Origin: Carettochelys insculpta
Lineage: Eukaryota > Chordata > Testudines > Carettochelyidae
Assembly (NCBI RefSeq): GCF_033958435.1
Contig: NC_134142.1
Location: 100,449,001 to 100,513,000, forward strand
DNA length: 64,000 nt
Direction: 5' to 3'
Shown here: piece after piece, positions 27,110 through 39,915 of the stretch
Position numbering within the stretch: position 1 is the stretch's first letter
Layout of the letters: every line of letters begins with the position of its first letter
Notes under the pieces: generated by a model
Database searches by the model: none
Seen by the model: the letters and a program-made list of their open reading frames with translations, nothing else
Told to the model about the DNA's origin: nothing
Made by a program: the position numbers and the translations under genes

Positions 27110-27800
27110 AGGCGTATGTGTTCGCCTCATGCACCAGTACCAGTACTTCTTCCCTTAGCAGTGCCTTTAAAGGAGTGCTCTTAGTGCCCCCTGGAGTGAT
27201 GCATCAATGGCATTAGAATACGGAGCACTGCATACTCTGTCTCCCTCCCCCGCGCTCAGTTCATTACTGCCAGAACTCCGAAAGTGGGGAAGCCAGGTGG
27301 GTGGAAAGGGCGTGAGCAGCACATCTTGAAGAACACCAGCTACAAAAAGGTAACTGTCTTTCCTTCTATGAGTACTTTCTCTTGTCCATTCCACAACAGA
27401 TAACTCCAAGCAGTACGGACAGAGATGGGATGGGGTTCACAGGCATGTTGACTGAATCACAGCTCTCCCATAACCAGCCTCATCTCTAGCCTCACGAGTG
27501 ACAGCACAGGGAGACAAATGTGTGGACTGAGTCCAACGTCATGGCTCTGTAGATGTCCTGGGTGAGCACAACTTCCAGGAAAGCTGTTGAGGATGCTTGG
27601 GCTCTGGTGGAGTGGACATGGATGACCTGAGGAAGGGGTACCCATGCCAAGTCATAGCAGTGTGTATACATGCAGTAATACAGTTAGAGATATACTGCAA
27701 AGACCCTGGCAAGCCCCTCATGCTGTCCATAGAGTGGTGGCAACAAAGAGTGGTGTTAACTTCTGAAAGGATTTTGTAAGCTTTAAGCAGAACAGTCCAC
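27110..27800 (-). mobile_element. Decayed DIRS-like retrotransposon 3' part
   Basis: A minus-strand stretch at about 27660-27500 encodes VHSTRAQASSTAFLEVVLTQ followed by DIYRAMTLDSVHTFV, which aligns with the HSTR (HxxR) box and the C-terminus of the DIRS tyrosine recombinase at 46.4-47.5 kb. In another frame, ISNCITACIHTAMTW matches ISKHIVSCIKMCYEL of that protein. To its left, 27310-27400 (aagaacaccagctacaaaaa, then attccacaacag) parallels the internal complementary region of the intact element. Several frameshifts; a different, older subfamily. Confidence 0.65.
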
Positions 27801-28081
27801 TCACCTGAGGCACACGAGGGCAGCCTGACAGCTGCTGCCACCCCACAACAGGCCCTCCAAGGCCTTGTCATTCTCAGCCCCCCGCAAAGGCTGGGGAGGG
27901 GATGAAATGGGGGAGTAGGACAGGGAGGTGGCAGGAGGAGGTGTAACTTGGAGAATGGAGAGATCCAACAATACACAAAATTGCAAACCATGATTTTGCA
28001 AATTGCAAGGGTCTCCTGGGATGTGGAGTTTGTTGGGGTAGCTCTGCAATATAAGTCAGGCTAGCAAGAGCTTAGCTTAGG

Positions 28082-28367
28082 AGTATGTCCATACTCCCGG
28101 GAAGATCGACCCAGTCAGGTTTGATCTTCCACAGTTCGATTTAGCATGTCTGGTAAAGATGCACAAAACCAATCTCTCTGGGGTCAGCATTCAACCCCTG
28201 TACTCCATGCTGCTGTGTGGCACTAGGGAGGTCGACGGGAGAGTAGAGAATCTAGGTCTATACTAGGAAAATAAGTCAATTCCAAGGTGTCAATTCAAGC
28301 TACGCTAATGCTGTAGCCAGAACTACATATCTGAAATTGACTTATTTCCCTAGTATAGACTTAGCCT
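28082..28367. mobile_element. TIR element, GTCTACACTA family, gatcgacc type
   Basis: Left end GTATGTCCATACTCCCGGGA and right end CCCTAGTATAGACTTAGCC form imperfect inverted repeats. The flanks ttag and tagc share a possible TAG target duplication. The interior shares the agatcgac/gaaattgac theme with the copy at 10.3 kb. Confidence 0.55.
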
Positions 28368-30070
28368 AGCTGTGACTGGCAGGCTACAAATGCACCCAGA
28401 AACAACTGGGAGTGACCTACATGCTGTAGGCGATTTGTGGGCGGTCCTGGTGGAGGCAACTGCAGGAAAGCAGTGTAGGGCATGAGAGGTACAGCTACTC
28501 ACTAGTCTAAACTGTATCATGTCATAGAAACAACTTTGCCAGACATTTAAAAAAAAATCCATGGACCAAGTAGAGCTACTGACTTTATAGCTTATTATAA
28601 CTATCTGTAGCCTATTAACACCCCACCCCAACCAATTAACCTCTCTTTCATCACTGTGACTAGAGGCTGAATGGTCCTATGAAATGTATTAATTATTTAC
28701 TCTGAACAATCTCTTCCATCTATCATTTAACTGTGGCACTATGTTAGATTCTCAGTTTCAAGGAATTTTGTTTAAGCTCAAAAGCTTGTTTCTCTCAAAC
28801 AATAAACAAACATCCAATAAACGATACTACCTCTGCAACCTTGTCTCTCTAATATCCTGGGACAGACAAATGCACCACTGCATACAGTGTCATTTTTACG
28901 TTAAAGAATGCCAAATTCAGAGCAGATGCAATACATCATTTTCCTTTATCTAAAAAGCCTTTAGATTTTTGTCTGATGGTGTAAAATATAAATAGGATCT
29001 TTAAAAACTAGAAGCTGATGCATTCAGAGAATGTATTGTACTGCTCTTCACAAAGCACGAACTGTCCTTTTAGAAGCACCACCTCAAAAATTCTCAATAC
29101 AAATAATAGACTTTTACTGTTCATTTACTGCAAGATTAGGCAGCTTGATATGACAGATGGACTGTCAGCCTCTAACCAAACCTCCACACTCCATCATAAA
29201 AGGAGTTGAAATTCTACTCAGGAAATGTCAATGGTCTGACACGATTAAGTGCAAAATACATGAGAGAGTTCTACTTTGTTTTTAGGACGGGCGTTAATCA
29301 GAAAATTCCAGAACCACAAGGGCGCACAAAGCATCAAAACTTAAATCAATATCTAATCTACATTATCTTAGCACAGTACATGACAGGAGAATGAGATTTT
29401 GTAAAGGTCCAGTATTAGAGGGAAGTACAATGGATATCCAGTGCATCTTTTCTCATATTCAGGAACCACAAACTAACTGTGGTAGTTTAACCAATATCCT
29501 GTTTTGCTCTAACCCACAATACAGGATGACAAAAACTATTTGGAGTTCCTGAATTCATCATAATTATTCAAAGAAGGCCAAATAAATCAGTGGCACCTTA
29601 CATCAGCATGTGCTACCAAGATTAAAAGCAGGAGATACATTTTAATTAAACTATAAAGTCCAGAAATCATGAAACACCTTTAATTTTGAAGTTGACTATA
29701 CTTGACATTTTATAATGAAATACTTATGCATATAACAGAATTGAAACAAGAATTGCATATTTCACATTCAATTGATATATTCAATGAACAAAAGAACAGT
29801 GTTAACCACAACATTCTAATTCACAAAAACATGGAGAAACACCCAACAATGTGTATTTTTACCCTTTTTGATACTCACAGCAGTGTACTGGGACATACAT
29901 GTGGAAGCATTACGAAGTCTTTAGATTTTATAATGTCTTGACTTGTGCAGTTCATTTCTCAAACTTTAACACTGATGTCATTTTTTTTTCCAATTCTGTA
30001 TTTATATGGCTAAACAGACCCTTTCACCTAATCTGTGACCATTTTTATCAGAGGAAATGTAGGTTATTTT
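28368..30070. other. Intronic DNA, nothing recognised
   Basis: AT-rich with no classified repeat or exon recognised. Confidence 0.5.
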
Positions 30071-30240
30071 CATGGAATCATAGAACACTAGAACTGGAAG
30101 GGACATCAAGAGGTCACCGAGTCCAGTTCCCTACCCTCTCGGCAGGACCAAGCACCATCTTCTAGACCATCCTCAATAGGCATCTGTCTAACCTTCTCTT
30201 GAATATCTCCAGCAATGGAGATTCCACAACCTCACTAGGG

Positions 30241-30669
30241 CCATGTCTACACTAGCCCCAAACTTCGAAATGGCCATGCAAATGGCCATTTCGAAGTTTA
30301 CTAATGAAGCGCTGAAATGCATATTCAGCGCCTCTTTAGCATGCGGGCGGCCGCGGCGCTTCAAAATTGACGCGGCTCGCCGTCGCGCGGCTCGTCCAGA
30401 CGGGGCTCCTTTTCGAAAGGACCCCGCCTACTTTGAAGTCCCCTTATTCCCATCAGCTCATGGGAATAAGGGGACTTCGAAGTAGGCGGGGTCCTTTCAA
30501 AAAGGAGCCCCGTCTGGACGAGCCGCGCGGCAGCGAGCCGCGTCAATTTCGAAGCGCCGCGGCCGCCCGCATGCTAAAGAGGTGCTGAATATGCATTTCA
30601 GCGCTTCATTAGTAAACTCTGAAATGGCCATTTGAATGGCCATTTCGAAGTTTGGGGCTAGTGTAGACA
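30241..30669. mobile_element. Palindromic TIR element nested in CR1, copy 2
   Basis: A near-perfect palindrome of about 430 bp. The ends are gccatgtctacactagcccc and gggctagtgtagacatag. The arms meet near 30455 (ttcccatcagctcatgggaa). It interrupts the CR1 sequence, which reads on from cctcactagg at 30230-30239 to actaggtaatttattccag at 30673; actagg on both sides is a candidate target duplication. It is a close relative of the copy at 2404-2843. Each arm carries its own hairpins with TTCGAA. No coding capacity. Confidence 0.85.
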
Positions 30670-30756
30670 TAGACTAGGTAATTTATTCCAGTGTTTAACC
30701 ACCCTGACAGTTAGGAAGTTTTCCTAATGTCTAAATTACACCTCCCTTGCTGCAGT

Positions 30757-32856
30757 TTAAGTCCATTGCTCCTTGTCCTGTCCTTGGAGGCCAAGGAGGA
30801 CAATTTTTCTCCCTCCTCCTCGTAAGTTTTCAAGGTACTTGAAAACTGCTATCATGTCCCCTCTAAGTCTTCTCTTTTCTGAACTAAAGAAGCCCAGTTC
30901 TTTCAGTCCCTTATAGCTCATATTCTCTAGAACTTTGAGGATTCTTGTTGGTCTTCTGTGGACCTTCTCCAATTTCTCCACATCCTTCTTGAAATGTGGT
31001 GCCCATAACTGGACACAATACTCCAACTGAAGTCTACTCACCGCTGAATAGAGCAGAATGACTTCTCGTATCTTGCTCTCAACACTCCTGTTGATGCATC
31101 CCAAAATCATGTTTGCTTTTTTTAAGAACAGTAGCAAGCTGTTGACTCATATTTAGCTTGTAGTTCACTATGACTCCTAAATCCCTTTCCACAGTACTCC
31201 TTCCTAGACAGTCGTTTACCATTCTATATCTATGAAGCTGATTATTCCTTCCCAAGTGGAGTACTTTGCATTTGTTGATTAAATTTCATCCTGTTTACCT
31301 CAGACCATTTCTCCAGTTTGTCCAGATCATTTTGTATTATCGCCCTATCCTCCAAAGCAGTTGCAACCCCACCCAGCTTGGTGTCATCTGCAAACTTAAT
31401 AAGCGTACTCTTTATGCCAATATTTAAATCATTGACGAAGATATTGAATAGAACCGGTCCCAAAACAGATCCCTGCGGAACCCCACTTGTTATGTCCTTC
31501 CAGCATGACTGAGATCCATTAATAGCTACTCTCTGTGAATGGTTCATCAACTAGTTATGCATCCACCTTATAGTAGCCCATCTAAGTTGTATTTGCCTGG
31601 TTTATTGATAAGAAGATCATGTAAGACCATGTCAAACGCCTTATTATAGTCTACATATACCACATCCACTGCCTCTCCCTTATCCACAAGACTTGTTACC
31701 TGTCAAAGAAAGCTAACAGATTGGTCTAGCATGACTTGTTCTTTACAAATCCATGCTGGCTGTTACCTATCACCTTATTTTCTCCCAGATATTTGCAGAT
31801 GAATTCCTTAATTATTTGCTCCATTACCTTTCCCGGCACAGAAGTTAACTGACTGATCTGTAGTTTCCTGGGCTGTTCTTTTTTTCCCTTTTTATAGATG
31901 GGCACTATGTTTGCCCTTTTCCAGTCTTCTGGAATCTCTCCAGACTTCCAGGCATTTTCAAAACTGATAGCTAAAGGCTCAGAAACCTCCTCTACCAGCT
32001 CCTTAAGTATCCCAGGATGTATTTCTTCAGGCCCTGGTGATTTCCAGACATCTAATTTTTCTAAGTAATTTTTAACTTGTTCTTTTTTCATTTTATCCTC
32101 TAAACCCACCCTCCTCCCACTAGCATGCATTATGTTAGGCATTTCTGCATTGGCCTTCTTGGTGAAGGCTGAAACTAAGTAGTCTTTAAGCATCTCTGCC
32201 ATTTCCAAGTTTCCTGATACTGTTTCTCCCTCCTCACTGAGTAGTGGGCCTACCCCATTCTTGTTCTTCCTCTTGCTTCTAATATATTGACCTCTTGTTA
32301 CTCTTTATGCCTCTAGCTAGTTTAAGCTCATTTTGTGCCTTGGCCTTTCTAATCGTGCCCTTGCATAAATGTATTGTTTGCTCATGTTCATCTTTGGCAA
32401 CTTCTCCTGATTTCCACTTTTCATATGACTCCTTTTTGATTTTGAGATCATGCAAGATCTCCTGGCTAAGACAAGGCAGTCTTTACTATACTTTCTAGCT
32501 TTCCTATGCAGCAGTACAGCTTGCTTTTGGGCTCCTAATCATGTCCCTTTGAAATACTATCAGCTCTCTTCAGTTGTTTTTTCTCTTAGTCTTGCTTTCC
32601 ATGGGGCTCCCAGCTCTCTGAGTTTAACAAAATTTGCTTTCCTGAAATCCACTGTCCCTATTTTGTTCTTCTCCCTTTCATTATTTCTTGGAGTCAGGAA
32701 CTCCGTGATTTCATGGTCACTTTCTCCCAAGCTACCTTCCATTTTCAAATTCTCAGCAAGTTCATCCCTACTTGTTAAAATCAAACGTAGAACTGCTTCA
32801 CCCCTAGTAGCTTTTTCCAGCTTCTGAAATAAAAAATTGCCATCCATGCAGTCCAA
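30757..32856 (-). pseudogene. CR1 ORF2 relic (endonuclease end and reverse transcriptase)
   Basis: Pieces of one broken polyprotein on the minus strand. 32856-32560 includes [14 protein letters not shown], the end of the APE endonuclease. 32208-31726 includes [20 protein letters not shown], the RT start, and KANAEMPN. 31550-31242 includes DITSGVPQGSVLGPVLF and [10 protein letters not shown], with the catalytic FADD box. 31137-30757 includes the thumb and C-terminus (YCVQLWAPHFKKDVEKLE). Stops and frameshifts separate the pieces. Confidence 0.85.
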
Positions 32857-33624
32857 GAACTTTCTGGATAGTCTGTGCCTTGCTATGTTAGGTTTCCCAA
32901 CATATGTCTGGAGAGTTGAAGTCCCCCATCGCCACCAAATCCTGTGTTTTGGATAATGTTGTTAATTGTTTAGAAAAAGCCTCATCCACCTCTTCTACCT
33001 GACTAGGTGATCTGTAGTAGACCCCTAGCATCACCCTTGGTTTTTCACCCCTTTTAAGCTTACCCAGAGACTCCCAACATATCTGCCTCCTGCATGCATC
33101 TACACCTCAGTCCAGGTGTGCACATTTTTAATATATAAGGCAACACTTCCTCAATGTTTACCCTGCCTATCCTTCCTGAGTAAGTTGTACCCTTCTATAC
33201 CAATATTCCAACTGTGTGTATTATCCCACCAAGTTTCCGTGATGCCAATTATGCCATAGTTGTGTTTGTTTATTAGGATTTCAAGTTCTTCCTGCTTACT
33301 ACCCATACTTCTTGCATTTGTATATAGGCATCTAAGATACTGATTTGCTTTTGCCTTTCAGTTCTGCCTCGTCCTATTTTCTCTGCTACTGTAGCCCAGG
33401 ATCCCTCGCAATTCCAACCCAACTCCCAGGTCTTCAGGTTTTTTATTTACCTTTGGGCTTTGGTCAACCACCCCCATCAAACCTAGTTTAAAGCCCTCCT
33501 CACTAGGTTAGCCAAATACATCCTTCCCGCTCCTCAAAAGGTAAATTCCATCCCTGCTTAGCAGTCCATCATGGAATGGCATCCCAAAATCAGGGATGCC
33601 AAAGCACTCCTGGAGACAGCATAC

Positions 33625-34528
33625 TCACAGCCAGGCATTCACCTCCAGGATGCACCTGTCTCTGCCTGGACCTCTACCACAGACAGGAAGGACTGAGGAG
33701 AACATCACCTGCACTCCCAACTCCTTTACCCGTACTCCCAGAACCCTGTAGTCATGCTTGATCTGCTCAAGGTTACACCTTGCTGTATCATTCATGCCCA
33801 CGTGGATGAGTAGCATAGGGTAGCAGGCTGGATAATCCTCAACAATGCCTACATAACGTCTTGGATACGGGCTCCTGGCAGGCAGCATACCTCCCAGGAT
33901 GACATGCCAGGGCAACAGATGGGCGCCTCTGTACCCCTCAGAAGAGAGTCTCTGACCACCTCCACCCTCCATTATTTCTTCGTAGTAGAAGCAGCAGACC
34001 TTCCAGTCTTGGGGCTTCTCTGTTTGTGGCACAGGGGGCGATTCTTATCTCCCATATCCAGAACACCATAATGGTTTCCCAATGCCACAGTGGAAGGATT
34101 GGGAGCAGGAGTGGAGCACTGCCTGCTGCCAGAAGTGACCAGCTGCCAGTGTCCCCTTTGAGCCTTCTCCACCTCCACTGATGGTGCACCAGTGCTCTTT
34201 TGTGTTCGGCAGTTACCTTAACCTCAGCTGCCTCCACATGAATACTATCCAGGAATTGCTCGTGGAGTCGAATACTCCTAAGCTTAGTTACCTCACCCTG
34301 TAGCTCCACCACCAGCTTCCTGAGAGCTTCTACCAGAAGGCACCTTCCATATGGGACGGTCTCTCCACTCTGAACTTCAGTAGGTAGGAACTGCAAGTCA
34401 CAGTCCCTGCAAAACCACACCAGCGTCTGGGCAGAGGTATCCGGTGTCAGGAGGTCTGTCTGACTACAGGCGCAGGTGGAGGAGACAGGAGCAGTATTGG
34501 CACAGGTGTTGCAGGTCTTCCTGACCAT
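33625..34528 (-). pseudogene. CR1 ORF1 relic (zinc-finger-like and esterase-like)
   Basis: Two overlapping minus-strand frames. 34528-33938 starts MVRKTCNTCANTAPVSSTC and contains cysteine pairs (CNTC..CAC..CRDC) like the CR1 ORF1 N-terminus. 34032-33625 contains LLIHVGMNDTARCNLEQIK and VKELGVQVMFSSVLPV, which match the SGNH/GDSL-type esterase domain of CR1 ORF1. ORF1 proteins bind the element's RNA in the ribonucleoprotein. The frame changes near 34000, so the gene is broken. Confidence 0.75.
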
Positions 34529-34940
34529 AGTGGACCACCTCTGTCAAACTCCCTCTTAAAACTCCCATCTACAACCCCCTCTGCTTCACTCCCCGGTCGC
34601 TCTGACTGCGGCTTTATAAAGTCTGCAAACCTCAGTCAGGCCTTCCCCTCATGAGTCACACAGGGGAAGGCTGATCCTGAGGCTGATCAAAGGCAGTCAA
34701 GGGAGCAAGGGATCAAAAGAGGTTCCAGCCCTCCCACGCACACAATCCCAACTGCCACAGTCACTGAACCTGAAATCACCTGCAATCAGAATTCAAAATT
34801 CATAATTTAAACTGTCAAGCAAACTCATTCTCACCAAATGCTAGTTCACTCACTGGGCAGCCTCTTCAGAGACAGGATCTCTTTCTCTCCCTCTTAAAAC
34901 TCCCCTGTCTGATGCCCCCTGCCCTATTTTCTTGCATCCA

Positions 34941-35938
34941 TACAGAATAAGCAATGGATTTAAACACATACAGTAGCTTGCTGTCCATTTATGTTACTGT
35001 TTGCGTATTCATTTTTGTCTCTCTCTGTGCTCACAAGCCTGTGAGGTACTGAACACCTGCTGCACGATAGCTGGCATCTGCAACTCCCACCAACATCAAA
35101 TTGAGCGTAAGGAGCACAGCATTCTCCAGGACTGTGCTCTATGCACTTATTACAACTACCCAGTAATACAGATAAAAAAGGATTTGCCTAACAAAAGTTT
35201 CAATTATTTAGTTATTTAATTATTCAATTATTTATTTCAATTATTAGTTACTTCAAAATTCTCCATCAAATTTGAAACAAACATTCACAAGGTGATAAAG
35301 AGTAGATTATAATGCATACTGATTGGGAAAACGAACATAAATGCAATTTTAATTGAGAAATTAGGTACACAAGACAGGAAACTCAGAATGGAAAATCACT
35401 GTAGCAATTCACACACACTTTTGTTTTTGGATACACGTTTGCTTATCAAGGACACTTTACAAAATGGTATGCATCTGCTTTCCCAGGATGAATTCCCCAC
35501 CCCACTACTGTCTCCATGACCGTCATGGGTAGTCTCATAATTTTGTGCTTCAACTTGTATTGTTTTAGGCTTATTTTGCCAGACTGAATTTGAAATCCAC
35601 ATTTAAGTAAGAAAAATGGGCATTTAAAATAATTCTGCTTGTGTTCACAGGGTCTGTGACAGATGGCCATGCCTGTACATTTGATGCACAGTTTTGCATT
35701 TTACTTCTGAACATGGCTTAAAACAAGGGCTTCTCTACCTGGCAAGTTAAATGTGCAGCAAGCCAGCATCTGATGCTACAGCTCATTAGTTTGCTGGGCA
35801 CTCGTTCACCAAGTTGCATCCTGCTATGGTTGAGGTTCCATAATGTACTTTGATGTACACTGTTCTAACAGTAGAGCACCCAGCCCAAAAGGAAGGGTCC
35901 TTCTGGGTGTTACACCTTAAGCAATGATTAAATAACAA
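34941..35938. other. Intronic DNA, nothing recognised
   Basis: AT-rich sequence including an (attatttaatt)-like run near 35200-35245. No gene or classified repeat. Confidence 0.5.
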
Positions 35939-36152
35939 CTACAGGTTGTACATCCCTTGGGACCTCAGGGATTTTGTCAGTCCACGAGAGGTTAGCTTCT
36001 TCCTATTCATCTGACCCCACTTGGCCCTCTGGCCACAGCTCGCTACCACAGCTGGCGCTGGCCCCTGACGCCCAAGGCTGCCAGCCCTCCGGTACAGGAA
36101 CATCCCTCGTCCTGCCAGATAAGAGATGTTGCCGGACCACAGATTGCTGGAT
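35939..36152 (+). mobile_element. Mariner/pogo-like MITE fragment
   Basis: Starts acaggttgtacatcccttgg and ends with gttgccggaccacagattgc. It resembles the ACAGGTTGAACCTCTCTA...GCCGGACCA layout of the element at 54837-55153, with a GC-rich interior. Only the left end is clear. Confidence 0.45.
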
Positions 36153-36386
36153 TTAGGAAGTGCAAGCTGTATAATAAAACAGTAAGGTAATCTTGACAAG
36201 CCTCAAGAGAGAGGAAATTCAATTTTAACAACCTTAATTCTGAATGTGGAATGTGTACATTACAATATGATTACACGCACATTTTCCACAGCCTTGTAAA
36301 CTGCCTGTTAAGAGATGCAATACATTAATTAGGAATCTCTTGTGACTTGATTTGGTAGACATTGTAGCTGTTTGTACTATACCCAA

Positions 36387-36657
36387 GGGCTGTGTCTACA
36401 CTAGAAGCATCTGTCTACAGTTGTTGTCAGAACAGATGTTCTGACAAAACTTCTGCCAACAGATCATATCTATACATAAAAGCGGATCAATCTTTTGACT
36501 CACTCTGGCAACAAAATGCCCCCACCTCCAGAGTCTCTACATGGCTTTCTGCTGACAATTTCTGCTGACAAAACACGTTTTGTGTGTAGGTGCTTCACAA
36601 GTTTTGTCGATAAAACCCAAGTTTGATCTACAAAACTCTCTAGTGTAGACATAGCCT
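36387..36657. mobile_element. TIR element, GGGCTGTGTCTACAC type
   Basis: Left end GGGCTGTGTCTACACTAG and right end CTAGTGTAGACATAGCC are near-perfect inverted repeats. The interior contains repeated tgtctacag/ctgacaaaa motifs (ttctgacaaaacttctgcca; ttctgctgacaaaacacgtt). 271 bp; non-autonomous. Confidence 0.75.
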
Positions 36658-37572
<915 letters not shown>

Positions 37573-39698
37573 CTAACAAAAAAGTTAATCAGTTTGACAA
37601 TAAGTTGATTACTTTTGACAACAAGCAGTTTAATCAGAATTAAAATTATATCTCAGATAAGCTTACTTGTCCCCCAATCACACACACACCCTTTTTTTTT
37701 TAAAGACAACTTGCAATACACCACTGATTCAACTCCTCATGAGTCAGAGTAAACAAGCCTACATATTGGAATTTTCAAAAAAACTCTAGGACAGTTTTAT
37801 AATACAATTAAGTAATATAGCCACAAAAGATTTGGCTATAAAAATCAACTCCACATTTAAAAACTTAACATAAAGAAAGACAGACACAAAAAGAAGCTGG
37901 GAAAAGGAGCCTTTTACTATTAAGTCTTGTTATGTCTGGGAGAAACCTAGACTATATCCATCTGGATGTGTTGGCCAACAGTAGCCTACACTGAATGAGT
38001 TGCTGGTTTCAGTCAAGATCTCTCTGGACATTTGCCCATACCTCAAAGAATTTATAAATATTAACTGGTACCAAAGTTGGCAGGTTCAACAGGAAAAAAA
38101 AATGGTTAATGACAGAGACTTTATTCTCTAAACCTTAAAAAGACAGTCCTCCAGGTTACAGTTGAGGAATACTAGCAAGGCCTAATGGGGAACGTGCACT
38201 CTAGCTACCTGCTTTGCTTTACGCATTCTGTAGATTGAATACAGCAGGAAAACAGCACCAATAGCAACAGAGCCTCATTACATATTCATTCTTGCCACAT
38301 TTCCAAAAATACCTATGCAATTGTTGCATTCTTGTGTTTGCTTGCTTGCAGCACATTCAAAATTTGTGCCACATAGCCAGCATGATTTAGTTAAGAAAAA
38401 AGGATAACTGAACATTTTACTGAGTTTAGAAATAGTACATTTCTAATGCCTACACTTCTCCATAGTTTATAAAATATTTACAAAATATTTTTTCTGAGTG
38501 CAATTCTAAGATGCAATACCCGAAAATAATGAACAGCTACTGTGAGGAAAGTATACCAAACTATTTCCTTTAATATCTTATGATGAATAGCAACATTTTT
38601 ATAATTTCCCATATATTTAGATACATTTATTATGTGGAACAGTTATTGATTAAAATTGTTTATCTGTAATGTCATTCTTGCTTAACTCATTAATTTTATT
38701 ACAGATTGTGCAGTGAGCGCTAAGAAACAAAGTAGCTCAAGATTTATGGATTTATTTTAAAAAGATATTACTAAAAATTATGTAAAAAGAATAAATACAA
38801 ACTAAAATAGTGTAAAAATTATACTAGAGCTGTATGATGACAGGACTATGTTATGAATGCACACCTTGGCTTTTTCGTACGGCTCCAGTGTTTGTTCCTA
38901 AAGACACATATTAAAGAGTGCTTACCGCACTATTTGATAGTGTAAATACATGTTTGACTGGCAATCAACTTTAGGATTAGTGTGTTCAGTAACAGGACAG
39001 AACTAGTGTTAGGGTAGGCCTAAAAGGCTGCTGAGGCTGAAATTTTCCATATTAGGAGTCTACTTAAGTCTGATTTGTCCATGTTACACATTGAGTCAGT
39101 GGTTTCATTAAATAGCACTCTCCACCCTTCGGAACAGGGTCTTCAAATAGTGGGCAGTCTTTGTACCATAGATATGCCTTTTGTTACCCATGTGAAAATT
39201 CACTCAAATATGCCAAAATTATACAACCTGGAATAAGTCTCACACAGAGATTTACTGGAGTTAGACAACTAAATTGTCCAAAGATTCCATCTGCATTGAA
39301 CATGCTGTGTCCTCACACATTCCTAGCACTGACCAAACTGCATCCCCACAGAGTAAGCTCCAAGATGGGTTACAGAACCAAGGCTGGCCTCTCCCACACA
39401 GCTCCTCAGCTGTGAGGTGCTGCTAGGCAGGAACTGAGAGTGAAGGGATAGCCTATCCTGCTGTGCTGTCAATATCCCTGCCCCGCTCCTCAGTGCATGG
39501 TGGAAGAGGTGAAGGAGCAAACCACCATACTGGAATGCAGAATGGTAAAGTAAGGAAGAGCAGGTGACATTGGAGAGATGTCAGAAAAGGTCTGAGAACA
39601 TTAAAAAAAAAGAGAACATTCCTCAAGCCACGGTATTTCTCTACTAAGAAATAACTGGCATGTGTCCCCATGCCCCTTTTGTGGCAGGTTCAGAAAAG
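37573..39698. other. PRMT3 intron, nothing recognised
   Basis: AT-rich intronic DNA (about 37573-39000) then mixed sequence. No exon or classified repeat was recognised. Confidence 0.5.
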
Positions 39699-39915
39699 AG
39701 ATACACATCACATCTCTCACAACTGGAAGTGACCTCGGAAGGTCATCAAGCCCAGTCCCCTTATATCTAGGCAGGACCAAGCACCATACCTGAGATTTTT
39801 TTTTTTTAAATCTATTTGCCCCAGGCCCCTCAATGGCCTCCTCAAGAATTGAGCTCACAACCCTGGGTTTAGCAAGTAACAGCATTCAATTGCTACCAGC
39901 TATTCCATTAGCTCA
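39699..39915 (-). mobile_element. tRNA-derived SINE, Cry I-like
   Basis: Read on the minus strand, it opens with a tRNA-like head (gagctaatggaatagctggt), has a B-box-like gtgagctcaattcttgagg preceded by aacccagggtt, and ends in a CR1-type tail (ggtcctgcc, then gatgaccttccgaggtcact). A tRNA head on a CR1-like tail is the known structure of the Cry I SINEs of cryptodiran turtles. Truncated or diverged at the tail end. Confidence 0.65.

Larger units (their letters stand above)
30071..34940 (-). mobile_element. Nearly full-length CR1 LINE, interrupted
   Basis: Minus-strand CR1. Its 3' tail (plus strand catggaatcatagaacacta) starts at 30071. The element is then split by a palindromic element at 30241-30669 and continues to its GC-richer 5' end near 34600-34940. 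In element order it holds ORF1 (34528 to about 33600, with an esterase-like part), an endonuclease region (about 33300-32560) and RT (32208-30757). With the insert removed its length is about 4.4 kb, close to a complete CR1. Both reading frames are broken, so it cannot move on its own now. It is in the same orientation as PRMT3. Confidence 0.85.

Noticed and set aside
36141..36231. Possible splice-like tracts beside 36.1-36.2 kb
   Set aside because: No PRMT3 residues are encoded there and the missing C-terminal exon must lie downstream of 11849.
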